64,000 nt of DNA from Blasia pusilla. Its lineage: Eukaryota; Marchantiophyta; Marchantiopsida; Blasiales. A program made the translations under genes and the position numbers. The first letter of the stretch is position 1; each line of letters begins with the position of its first letter. Where the stretch lies: positions 19,530,001 through 19,594,000 of the forward strand of contig CM114275.1 of assembly GCA_050084515.1 (NCBI GenBank), read 5' to 3'. Below, in pieces: positions 1-14,060 of this stretch. The notes below the pieces were generated by a model, which was not told the origin of the DNA, made no database searches, and was given only the letters and a program-made list of their open reading frames with translations.

Positions 1-3072
<3,072 letters not shown>

Positions 3073-3103
3073 CATTATGGGAATGCAAAAAATTCCCATA
3101 ATG
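3073..3103. repeat. Perfect 12-bp hairpin
   Basis: CATTATGGGAAT (3073-3084) and ATTCCCATAATG (3092-3103) are exact inverted repeats around a 7-base A-rich loop. No function is evident. It lies just before the decayed coding region at 3.15 kb. Confidence 0.85.
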
Positions 3104-3151
3104 TAAAAGCTATAGCAAACTATTTTAGAAACTCTTAGGACAAAGCATATA

Positions 3152-3645
3152 GTGAATGAGAAACACAAGGATAACTTCTGTTATCCTTGTAGGCGGAGGA
3201 AGCTATCCACGTCTTTGATAAAGCCCATTGATATTGTGGAGATTCCCTTGTTTGATCATGGGGAAGCCATATCTAGAGGGATGGACATAGTGTTGCAAAT
3301 GAATGATAATTTGGGAGGTGAAACAAAGATCTTCACTGTGACATTGTCTCCATCTGATCAGAGGTATGCAAGAACATCTTACTTGTTTAAAGTGAGGTGT
3401 ACAGTCTGTGGTAAGTTACACACGGACATGTGCCCAAAGAAGCTTAACTTGGAACACAACTTGAGACAAAATTTGTTAGTCGCGATCATTTAGATGCCTT
3501 GGACACCAAAGAAGCTACTACTGAAATTGCATTGAGGTATGGGAAGAGAGGCAGGCCTAGGAAGGTAGATGGCAAGGATCAATATCCTTCTCAAGGGTCG
3601 ATACTGAAGTTTTTCGGAGAGGATAAGTCCAAAGCAGGGAGCTAG
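3152..3645 (+). pseudogene. Decayed ORF with CxxC motif and AT-hook
   Basis: An open stretch from 3152 to 3493 is followed, after a stop and frame change, by a second stretch to 3645. The first encodes a segment with VRCTVCGKLH, a C-x2-C pair followed by His as in small zinc-binding folds. The second carries GKRGRPRK (about 3541-3567), a typical AT-hook core (GRP flanked by basic residues) that contacts the minor groove of AT-rich DNA. It is probably the N-terminal part of the same transposon-like relic that continues to 6,889. I cannot name the family. Stops and frame changes make a working product unlikely. Confidence 0.45.
3165..3190. repeat. Perfect 11-bp hairpin
   Basis: ACAAGGATAAC (3165-3175) and GTTATCCTTGT (3180-3190) pair exactly around a TTCT loop. 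It overlaps the first codons of the relic open frame beginning at 3152. Confidence 0.85.
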
Positions 3646-4113
3646 ACAAGTAAAGATGGGTGTGATCCTACTGTAGATCTTGGATTAAGTTTACTTTGTT
3701 GGGGATTTTGGGATGAAATGGTCAAATGGAGAGAAGAGAACATGGTTGTGAAGAGGGGGGAGCATTGTGGGATTGTGAGTTGACCTATTCTGCACATGTT
3801 TACAATCCCAATACAAATTCAATTGTGAAAATAATGGATTTTTTTATAGATAAACATTGTGAGAGATTGTCCAATAATGGTGGAGGGTTTGTAAACCTAA
3901 CATGTACAAATTGTGAGTCTATAAAGCCGCCTGGATGATTTCCGTGGTCGGGTGCACAGGGAAGCGGAAGCTTTAGTGCTCAAAGGAGGGAGAGATACCA
4001 CTAGTGGGATACGGTTGGACCATCTCACCAAATCAGAATAGAGACGACATGTAGGTGCATTGACTTCCAAATATAGGAGGTAGCGATGGCTTTTGTAACA
4101 GTATGTAGCCAAA

Positions 4114-6889
4114 GTGGTTGCCTTCAGAACAAAGGGCAAGAAGCTAGAAGAGTTGGTAGGAGTAGCAATAGATAGGAAAGATTTGGGATTGTTGAGGAAT
4201 ATAGTAAATGGACATAGAACTAGTGGGAAGGAGGCTTTGTGGGATTTCATGACAGATGTAGCCAGAAACCTAAGTAGGACAGCCAAGGGATTCCACTACA
4301 GTAAGAGAAGCAGAGCCATAGCCCAAGCCCTGTTGCAATTTGGGGTCGGCAAGTGGTCCATTGTTTTCATAAAAAATTGGGAGGGCCAAGTGTGAAGATT
4401 ATGAAGCTTGATGTAGCCAAATTCCCACCTTAGAGCTAGACTTTGTATGGAGATATTCCAAGAGGTCACCCGGATATTATCGGCATCAAAGGTGGCCCTC
4501 AGAATTCATGGAGATGCGCATGTCATGTTTGCAAAGGATGAAACTAGGATTAAAGAGAGACCAAGGTGTGTTCCTCTGGATGATCTACTTTTGTACAATT
4601 GGTGGTTGAGTTCAAGTATCATATAGTCTTGTTCATATGAGTCACAATCTTACTCACAAAACTGTTTTCCACACATGGGAGGCAAAGTACGACACCTTGA
4701 TTGGGTTCTGTGGCCAATCAGAAGGACATACATGTTCATGTGGATTGTAGATTTTGGTGGGTGAAGATGATGAGGGATATCATAAAATTGTGAGTACTTT
4801 TTAGGGCTACACTATAGGCATGTATGCTCGAGTAATCATTGTAAATCCGCTTCATGAGTCTATGTCCAAGTTAACCCTATGCAACTTGTAATAAGTTCAC
4901 TGCAAACTGGATGAGACATAAATTGATGGAATTGAAATCCATTTGGGATAAGTATTGTCGTGCGGAGGTTGGTCCTATCTTAGAATCTGCTAGCGATGGG
5001 GATGCTTGTCAACGAAAATTGATGATGAAAGACTATAGAGGAGCTAACAGTTATGTTCCGCGGTACAGTGTGGGTTGGGAAAGATGGCATCACTATGTGT
5101 CTCTACTACCTAATGGGGATCTATACGGTTTTGGAGACCAGATCTAGCCCACAACAGAAAGAAGGAAATTAACCCACTAGACCGATGTTCAACTACTTTA
5201 GTCCTTGGAGATCAGCATGCCTCATTATCATATATAACTAACGTACACAATCACTACAAATTGATTCAACATGGATTGAAGTGGGATGATATGAATAGAA
5301 CTGACAGAAAAAATTGGGGAGGCCCTCAAAGGATAACTGCAAGGAGAGTACAAGCTTGTTTGGAGGACATGTTTAAATGAATGGATGTTCGCCATGACAG
5401 AAGCTTAGGGACTCAATTGTACTTGGAGGTTTGTGGAGACTACATAGATATCTTCTTTTCACAACAACATGATTTGAGGAGTCGAGTAGTGTTAGCATCT
5501 AAAGTGTCTTGGTTTTTCAGATTTTGGAGGCTTTGGTTGAAGTATGGGGATCATTCTGTCATTGGAAATTTTGGATCTATGATAGAGAAAAACATGATAT
5601 CTGTCCAAGCTTTCCATAATATTAACTTGTCATGTTATTTCATAGTACTACTGATATGTGCCTTTTGTGACAAGTGGCCATATCTCAAAGTCCCTTTTCA
5701 CTTGTTTGGGTCTAACTATTGTGAGATATTTTTCAGCAAAATAGGAGGCATGAGCGGCCATGAACAAAATCATGACTTTGGATCTTTGTTAGATAGTGTT
5801 GTGGGAGTGAACTGAATTGGTGGCTTGGAGTTTGGTCTATAGGGCTTGAAGATAGGTCGGTCGCATCCAAAGCAAGACCATGTGAGAGGTACTTTACATC
5901 CCTTAGGTGTTGAAGAGTTGGCTCCCAATTTGTTTGATGCTTTCAAAGAGGGCTTGGATGCTGCCAAGTGCATACTAACCAGGTTGAACATGTCTCCTAA
6001 AAGTTCTTTGCCACTTGCCCAAAGAAGATGGTGGTTGCATCCTTGGGATGTAGAGGCAGAGACATGGCCAGACACTGTTGTAATGAAGGAAGCTGTGACA
6101 TGTGATGATGTTGAGGATCAATTGGATGATCATTCTACATTAGAGCCATGTCTTGTTGAGGAATTAGGCACAGATTCTGTGGAGTTAGAAGATCCAAAAG
6201 AAGATCTAAATCATGTTGATCCATGGACAAATGTTAAAGATGCACATGTGCATGCTCCTCCCTTTGATGTAGATGAAAGTTCCGATATGGATTTAGATCC
6301 ATCTATCGAGGTTGAGTTATTGGGACATCAGGTAAGACATATATTTTCACAAGTTTTGCAAGATGCCACGGATGTGCAAGTTCCTTATAAAGTGGTTCCG
6401 AAAATGACTTTTGAGGGGAAAGTTTACTTCAAATCTAGACTTGTGAGTGAAATATCTTGCAATCCTTTCATGTCAAAGGAGATGCTAACGCAGATGGCCC
6501 AAAAGACATTCTACACCACTGCATGTAAAGAGTGCAACCCACATTCCCCATCTTGTTTTGTAGATATTGGAAGTGACATAGCTGTTTTGTTTGAGTCTTC
6601 TATGCCTGCTCGTCCTTCCACTCGATCAGGTAAGTCAAGGAACATAAAAGGAAATGGAAAAGAAGTGGAGCAATCAATTATCTCTAAAGAATTTGGGTTG
6701 GGTCGTATTTTTTTCATCAAACAAAAGTATGGAAGTCAATGGAGTAGGTGTCGTGGCCCCATTGATCTTTTGGACAGACTAGTATCCTCAGTTGGACAAA
6801 TAGGGAGTGTATGTCAATTGCTCTGCAGTTGGTATAAGCGCTCTGGTAAAACCAATACCTTATTCACCTATGATGCATGTGACGGGTAG
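4114..6889 (+). pseudogene. Decayed transposon-like protein, superfamily not identified
   Basis: A series of + strand open segments in changing frames: 4114-4395, 4911-5147, about 5160-5380, 5381-5815 and 5843-6889. The last is open for about 347 codons but has an in-frame TAG at 5840 and its first ATG only at 5990, so it looks like the C-terminal part of a longer protein rather than a gene of its own. Features seen are a Trp/Asn-rich segment around 5,280-5,340 (KWDDMNRTDRKNWGG), a hydrophobic segment rich in Phe, Cys and Trp at 5,600-5,700, the motif FHLFGSNYCEIFF near 5,700-5,735, and an acidic C-terminal part (6,090-6,320). The mix of small conserved aromatic/Cys motifs and heavy decay suggests a transposable-element protein. 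It could instead be a decayed host gene. No catalytic DDE triad can be assigned. Confidence 0.45.
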
Positions 6890-8429
6890 TATATTGATAT
6901 TGAAATGGTGATTTCTAACGTTAGCTTGCCTATGAAGCCAAGTCTTACATCTCGAGTGTATGAATTGGATATATTTGACCTAGATGTTGTAAATGATTAT
7001 ATTTGTAGTGTGTCTTCATTAAGCAGGTGAGTTGCTTGCATATAAGAGTAGAGAAAGATGTTCACACTTGATATTTTGTTGCTTGCTTAGGTATGTTGAA
7101 GGTATCCCAGAATTATATAGTTGTGACATTTAGTGGGCGGGATGACGGGCTAGAAATTTGAGCATCAAGCTCATTATGAGGTTCAAGTCCTATCCGTCAT
7201 AGGTGCCAACCTTATGGGGATAGATAATGTTGTACCAATCGGTGGAGGTGTCATGCAGGAAACTCTCCCTAAATTTGAATGCATATGTTCATTGAATAAT
7301 ACAAACCGCTTCCCAAAAGAGTATGACCCTACTCTGAACGTCTCATTTGACAATCTCAATGACAAGCATGGCATCGTGTGGAGACTCTACTTGAAAGTTC
7401 AAAAAAATCCGTATTGTAAGCTAGCGGGCTCGCCATTTCTACAATCTTTAGAGTAATATGTACGTATCAAATCAGTTGAAGTAACCATCTTCCTTGCCCT
7501 TGAACCCGATTTGGCTGAGTGTCAACACAATGAAGAGACCCAAGTTCCAGGGTACCAACCACAGCCTGCACTAACGTGATAGATTCATACACTCCTTTAA
7601 TTGAGGCCTCACAAGAGGAAAATAAAGAATCGTATATTCTACGCTTTTACCAAAGGCTACTAATGTATCTTCTTGATCAGAGAAAATTGATAAGGAAACT
7701 TGAATACCCGTATTGAGACAAACACTTTACGAAAATGTAAAGTTATAAACAAGGAAAGAGGTTTACCAAAAAGGGGAGGGAGGTAAGAGAGCATGGCCCG
7801 TTGGCTAGCGAGTGAGCTTAGGGCCAATGCTCCCCCAAAATAGACCGGTAAGGTTTTTTCCCAAAAAATTCTTGAGTTTCCCTGAGTTTGGAGCTTCGTG
7901 AAATCATCTGGGATGTTTTTTTCCTCAGTTTGGAGATCCCTGAAATGCTTCACATTGGAAAGAAAATTTGCGTACAACGTTATCATTGTTGGCAATGGCT
8001 ACACATGTACACTACAAGCTCCGAGTAGGGTTTGCTAAAAAAATTGGATGGACTATGATAAGGAACTTTTCTTTACTTTCCCGTCCCTAAATAAATCAAG
8101 GACGAGACTTTACTTAACAAAATATAGGGGTCATAATTTTTGGAAAAATGCGAATTTAAAGTAAGTAAAGGGGGGAAGAAAATAATTTTACACTTATAAG
8201 TTAGGGGGTCCAGACCCTAAAACATCGTATGTGATATAGGAGGTTTTCATAGACTTTCCCCCTCGAGATTGGATTGCGTTATATTGTACTTAGATGATTT
8301 CTTTTTCTTTTCCACAACCTAAGAGTGGCAGCTCTTGAATGTCAAGGAATTCCAAAAATCATTAGGAAAGAAAATTGGTATGTGAAGAAAATCAAGTGCT
8401 ATTGCGATTGTGGACAATAAATTGCATCT
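6890..8429. other. No intact gene; one short open frame
   Basis: A + strand open frame at 7214-7456 (about 80 codons) lacks a recognisable domain and may be debris of the preceding relic. The rest, including AT-rich DNA around 7,640-8,240, shows no supportable feature. Confidence 0.35.
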
Positions 8430-9420
8430 TTTCCAGAAAGCCTAATAGATGAGGAAGGCGTGCACCCAAATCACACCAAGATCCAAATGATAGTGGAGTG
8501 GACCACACCCAAAAACATGCTAGAATTGCAATCGTTTTTGTGCTTAGCTATCTACTTCAAAAAATATGTCGATATATTTGTTGATATTTTGGGCCCACTT
8601 TATGAACTCAATAAGAAAATCATGGTGTTTGGATGGACCACACCATGTGAAAGATGCTTCCAAAAAACAAAAGTAACACTTAGCACCGAACATATGTTGA
8701 CAGTGTCAAAGTTGGGTGAACCCTTAGAGATTCATACAACATGGCTATGGGGGAGTATTGATGAAAGGGTCATCTTGTAGCATATTTAGCTCATGATCTC
8801 GGAAATATTGAGGTTTTCTAGGTAGCATACAAGAAAGAAATGTATGTCGTGATCTACTACCTAAAATGGTAGGAACATTAATCCCTTCTAAGCCAAGTCA
8901 TCATAGTCATCGATAATATTATGAATATCTATTTCCAAATGGAGCCTAATGAAAATGAGTCCAATGGAAATTGGAACTCTCTAAGATTCATGCTACTTAA
9001 CAACACAAGAAAGGGAAGGAGTATGTCACGACCAACATGCTAAGTTGAAAGGTTGATTTTTTGGTTTCTTGACATGTGGTACAAGATTTTTTGGAATGCA
9101 TTTGTAGCGCTAGAGAAGGGGACAATCAAGCCTTCGAGTGGTGACTTCTATCGTCCCAAGATAGCAAGGCCTAGAAGTTGGAACAACACGATAGTCTTTG
9201 GTTATTCGGCAAGACTGCAGTCAAAGAGCTTAGAATTCAGATTTTGGTAGAGTGTCAAGACTTTGAATATGCAACTTATGGAGGCGGACAACAAAAACTA
9301 GAGCGAGTTAAGAGTAAGTTTTGGGGATCAACTCTGAGATTGGATGTCATCAACTTTGTATCTTCATATGTTGCTTGTCAACAACATAGGGCGATTATAG
9401 AATACCTCCGGGGCTCCTTC
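8430..9420 (+). pseudogene. Decayed Ty3/gypsy pol fragment (RT-RNase H junction to integrase)
   Basis: The open stretch at 8460-8780 matches the linker between reverse transcriptase and RNase H of Ty3/gypsy elements: IVEWTTPKNMLELQSFLCLA corresponds to the usual W-x-x-P-x-x-x-x-x-L-x-S-F-L-G-L-A block, followed by the tether and the start of RNase H (EIHTTW where EIHTDA is usual). From 8,800 to 9,050 the RNase H continues with stops. At 9178-9420 is the integrase zinc-binding region ending in VACQQHRA (C-x2-C form with the first Cys lost). The catalytic core of integrase, gag and LTRs were not found. The order is correct for gypsy rather than copia elements. Clearly non-functional and older than the retroelements at 46-64 kb. 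Confidence 0.8.
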
Positions 9421-10857
9421 ATACACCCGCTTCCATTACTTATGTATAAATTGGTTATTGGTAAAATGATAATGAAGTGTGACTTAGCCTTGGATAATTG
9501 TAGGATTATCCCATATAATCCAATGTTGTGTAAATTATTAATTTTCATATCAATATATGGATAACCAATAGTATCTCGACTGCGAAGTACCTCTATAAGT
9601 GTTTATTAAAGGGATCAAATTTTCTATTATTTTAAGATGTCAAAGGGATCAAATACAACATCAACATAATGTTTTTTGATGAGATGTCGTAGTATCTTGA
9701 TGTAAGGTCAGATTTATTATACGGTCTTTTTTGTCTCTATTGAAATATTCAAGTTTCTTTTAAAAAATAAATAGGATGGAAAAAATAAATCAAAAGAATA
9801 TTACGAGAGCCTAATTATAAATACTAGGTGATATGTATGTGTTATGGACATCTTAGGTAGTGTTTGAATGAGTGGGACAATAGGAGGAATGGAGTAATCA
9901 AACTTCACTAATTGCTCATTTTCATAATTAATTAATTTCCTTATGTTCTATTAACCCTTGGGGATATGTTTTTGTTTTTTTTTTCCTTCATGAGTAGATA
10001 TGTTTTTACCTTAGAAGCATGTTGGGGAATTTGTAATTGCATTTTGCTTTTGGAACACCCAATACTATACGATTAGCAATTCATCCTCCTAATAAGAAAA
10101 TCATATCTTTTAATGATTACGATGTTTACGAGGATATTCTACAAAGAAATAGGGAGACAAGACTCTCATAGTGGTTTGCAACTAATCATTTTGATTCCAA
10201 ACCTCCAAATTGTCAGAATATTTGATTCCCTTTATATTACTTTTAGTCTAAGACAAAAATACATAATCATTGTGTTCAAAAAAGAAGGGGCGGCGATCAT
10301 CCCATTGGTTGCTCATACCTTACTCATCCAAGTAAAAATCTCATTCATGCATATTTTGGATTTATTCAATCTAATTAAATCTGAAGTTTGAAAGTTAATC
10401 AAACATAAAATTTCACACAATATGGAGAATTTTATCGAATACAATTACTTATCCATCATATTTGAGGTGTAAGCACATATGAGGACATGTAAACGGTTAA
10501 AGAATATATATATATCAAAAGTGGGCCCATATTGTGTGAAATTTTATCCTTTAAGGAGGCAGCTATTCAACTAGGGCTTATGGAATATGATAGATAAGTG
10601 TCATGTATATCTTGACATTCATATCAGTCGTGCACTTCATCAACTCTTTGCCATTATGCTAACTTATAATACACATGCTCTTTCACCACAATTTGTAGGA
10701 TCAACTTAAAGTGTCATTCACTGGAAATTTTATAATTGAGGAATGGGAGGTAAGACATAATTATTTAGTTTTCCAAAAATTTCTCCTAAGATTTATTTAT
10801 TTTCCCATTCGACATGCTTCATTTCCTCCACAATTGTTAATTAAAATTGACTATCAT
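9421..10857. other. AT-rich, no gene recognised
   Basis: AT-rich DNA with scattered stops on both strands. The open frame at 10113-10391 has no recognisable motif. The left part of the Helitron relic that follows may extend into it, but no Rep motif could be recognised. Confidence 0.35.
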
Positions 10858-13240
10858 TTATAGAAGATGGGAATACAAGATCTTACCTTGGATGATAGGA
10901 TCATGAATAGTTCGTTGTTGTAGGTTCATTATCATTTGCAAGATCATGAAAAGAGTTTGTCGGACTACTATGCCATACCGCAACCTAATTTCCACTACAA
11001 ATATTTGGTGTATTTGCATCTTGAGGAGAAAGAGTTCATGCATAATTACGAGGAGTTATATGAGCAAACAACCCATTAGAAGATATTTTTAGTCAACGTA
11101 TTATTTGGGATGTCATGTATGAGAAGTTTAAAAAAAGAGGAGATGATGTGCCTCCTTTGATTATAGTCCAAAGTTGATTATTTTTAAATTACAAAATCTC
11201 TCTTTTGCATGTTTATAGTTATTAAATTTTGGTTACATAAATATGTCATTTATTTTCTCTTTTTTTTGTACTCGATGGCCCTGATGGAAAACTGAATATA
11301 TTTTTATTAAGCCTTTTAGCTAGGAAGTGTACAAAGTCAAATTTTTATAGCTATGGCCGTTGCATCATCAAGGATTATATTTATGTTGTTGGATGGAGGA
11401 TGTAAAACTCATTCACAATTTAAAATTCCTCTAAACCTCAACAAAACTTATACTTACAAGTACGTATAAGAACATCCAAATTTTTTTTTTTGAAAATCAT
11501 GATTAAGATATGACAAGGGAAATGATGTTCGATTGTCATGTTTTTTTTTATATCTTTGAGGTTGCCGATCAATGATGGTCATGTATGTGTAATCCCAAAA
11601 GCCATCCTAATTATATGGGATGAAATATGAATTTTTTGTCGTTATTTCATTGAAGTTGTTGAACATACATTATAAGTTATTATGGTATTTCTATCTCCTA
11701 ATTTGAAATAACTACATGCGAAAGCTCATCGTCTTGGTGATAACTCTTTGTCAAGTCCTTCTTGTTCTTTGGCGTGGAGATCATTAAAAAATTGTACAAG
11801 CTACTTTGAGAATATCACCTTTATGGTTAGATGCCATGATGATGAAGCTCACAACTAATACTAGTTGGTGTTCGTGCGATACACGGTTTAAAAGTAATGT
11901 TTAATTTTGATTTACCATTCATAATATATAATTGAAATCGAAATTCAGATGATCTTATTGGTTAGAAAGGACGTATGTCACGATAATATTGGCCTGTGCC
12001 ATGCCCGGGTTTAAATCAACTTCTAAAGTACTAATTAGCTCTTAAAATTCTTGATTGTCTTTTAAATCAATCTCGAGCGATCTTATAGGTCAAGAAAGCG
12101 AGCGATCTTATTGGCTTAGAAAGCAAGCGATCCCATTGGCTGAAAATACCACATGTCAAGAGAAGAGGAGGTTGCAAAACAAAGAGGCACTCTCCCATAA
12201 TAATATAGATGAATGCCCAAAATTTAGAAGGTATGATAGTTCTATTTATTGATTTAGCATGATATACAATTTTTTATTTAATTAGGAAATTTTCTTTGTT
12301 GGTCATACGTGTGTTCATAAACAAGAATATCCTATTTGGATATGAAAAAGTTTTGTGTACCTCTATAATTGGCTTTGGGAGATGAAAATATTAAACTTAC
12401 TTCTAACATGATCATTAACAATGACAAGATCTACGAGCTTCTTAACACAATTTATGGAAATCACATTCAAAAGTTTAATTTCACGAACTTCTTGAGGGAT
12501 ACGACCATTTTGATACCAAGAAATATGCATGTAGATGTCATCAATATAGAAGCTATGGATCAATTTTATGGCTAGGCAACAAAGACTTATTAAAATTTGA
12601 ATGAATATACAATGATACGATTTACAAGACTTTTCATTTAAACTTACCTCCTCATATGGTGCATACAAGCGTACATCTATCTTACAGCCAACTATGTTCC
12701 AAATGAGTCATTCTTCTCCAACAGAGTTTTTGAATACGTGATTAGCTTTAGGGCTATCTCTACATCGTTTGTGCTTGAAGGTTGATGCATCAATTATGTA
12801 ATTACAAAATACGAATGGATCAAGGGATCAAGTAAATGACAAAAAAATAGTCGTTCGTAGATTCATGCAATAGATTATAGATGTTGAGATCATTGTAGGA
12901 GAAAATATCGGGGGTAAAATTTTCATTCCACATATTTCTTTGATTGCATCCGATTTTGGGTTGCCTTTTGATTTAGGTAGGTATCAATTTCCTTCTTGTC
13001 TTGCTTTCGCTATGAGTATTAATAGATCATAAGGTCAAACTCTACAAAAGGTTGCAAAATATATGTCGATGGGGTGCTTGTGTTTTCTGATTGTCAATTC
13101 TATGTCGCTTTATCAAAAGTGGGTACAATTTTTGATACATCATTATGGGAGGTGATAAACACCCAACCAAAAATTAAAGTCATTCCCGCAAAGTTCTATA
13201 CAAGAACTTTCACTATAAAAAATTATTATTTTCTTGGAAA
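10858..13240 (+). pseudogene. Decayed Helitron helicase (Pif1-like domain)
   Basis: Successive + strand segments match the helicase half of a plant Helitron RepHel protein in the right order. About 10,930-11,010 has the pre-helicase block HEKSLSDYYAIPQP. About 11,300-11,460 has the Pif1-type stretch MAVASSRI then LLDGGCKTHSQFKIPLNL, normally just after the Walker A loop. About 11,597-11,660 has AILIIWDEI, the Walker B / DEAD-like motif II. 12,369-12,575 has ILIPRN-x-x-VDVIN, a conserved block. About 12,870-13,240 has the C-terminal block GLPFDLGRYQFPSC, then SINRS, GQTLQKV and QFYVALSKV. Many stops and frame changes are present and the Walker A GGTGKT loop is not recognisable. The Rep endonuclease was not found. 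A short non-autonomous Helitron (11861-12209) is inserted in the middle. Confidence 0.82.
11861..12209 (-). mobile_element. Non-autonomous Helitron, 349 bp
   Basis: Read on the minus strand it begins TC (TCTATATTATTATGGGAGAG) preceded by A, and ends CTAG followed by T, the A^T target and TC...CTRR ends of Helitrons. A short hairpin (CGTG-TATCG-CACG) lies about 15 bases before the CTAG end, as expected of the 3' terminator. The body has no coding capacity and includes imprecise repeats of a GCGATCTTATTGGC-like unit. It sits inside the helicase relic. Confidence 0.75.
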
Positions 13241-13580
13241 GTAAAAAAAAAATCATGAGTAGTAAGTACCAACATAGAAAAAACATAATTCTATGAGAAG
13301 CACTAAATTCCATAACTTTTCTATTCATCACACCAAGTCCACTATTTTCTTTCCATTATGAAATTAGCTTGTGCCCTCGCGAAACAAAGATGTATAATTT
13401 TCAATTGAATTCAAATAATCCTACTAAAATCAAATGATAATAATTATGGCGTCTAGACCATCTAGATGCCATATGTTAATTATGTTAATCACCCCTTTTA
13501 GTTAAATCTTTGTAGGGATCCAAAATGAAAAAATAATATTGGTGATTATTTTCCTCACTTCCTCACATAATGTTGACCTG
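13241..13580. other. No feature recognised
   Basis: AT-rich spacer between the Helitron relic and the promoter/5' leader side of the gene starting at 14061. Confidence 0.35.
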
Positions 13581-14019
13581 GCCGCAATCTCGTTTTATTC
13601 CTCGACTTTATTATTTATTATTACGAAGGAGATCCGGAGAAGAACGAACTTAAAACGTCCCGGATGATGACAGAAAGGAGAAACGAAGAGAGAGCGAGAG
13701 AGAGGAGCGCAGGACAGCGGTTTTGGTCCGAGCGACGAGCAGTGCGAGAATGCCATCGGAGCACGGGTTGCCTCCATGAGCGTCGTCACGGAGCATATCC
13801 CTGACTGACATCAGCTGCACTGGAGGATTGCGCTGTACAGTTCCCTTGACTCCTATCCGTCCAACGCATTCGCGGTTCCCGTGACTCTTGCTCCCTTCCA
13901 TCCGAAGTTTTCATGCTGTTCGAGGTGAACGGACCAATTTGTTGTCCTTCTCTCTGAATCTCACCATCGCGAGTCGCGATTAGGCTGCGTTGTGGTTGAT
14001 TTGTACACAGGTACACGGA

Positions 14020-14044
14020 GGGAGAGAGAGAGAGAGAGAGAGAG
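14020..14044. repeat. (GA)n tract in 5' leader
   Basis: About 12 GA units end 16 bases before the ATG at 14061. GA/CT tracts near transcription starts are common in plant genes; a role as a GAGA-type element is only possible. Confidence 0.8.
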
Positions 14045-14060
14045 TTAGGCGATAGTTGTG

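Noticed and set aside
7143-7199. tRNA-like sequence: GGTTCAAGTCC B-box and a 7-bp pairing of TGACGGG with TCCGTCA
   Set aside because: Only 57 bases, no D-arm, poor T-stem and no uridine before the would-be anticodon. At most a tRNA fragment.
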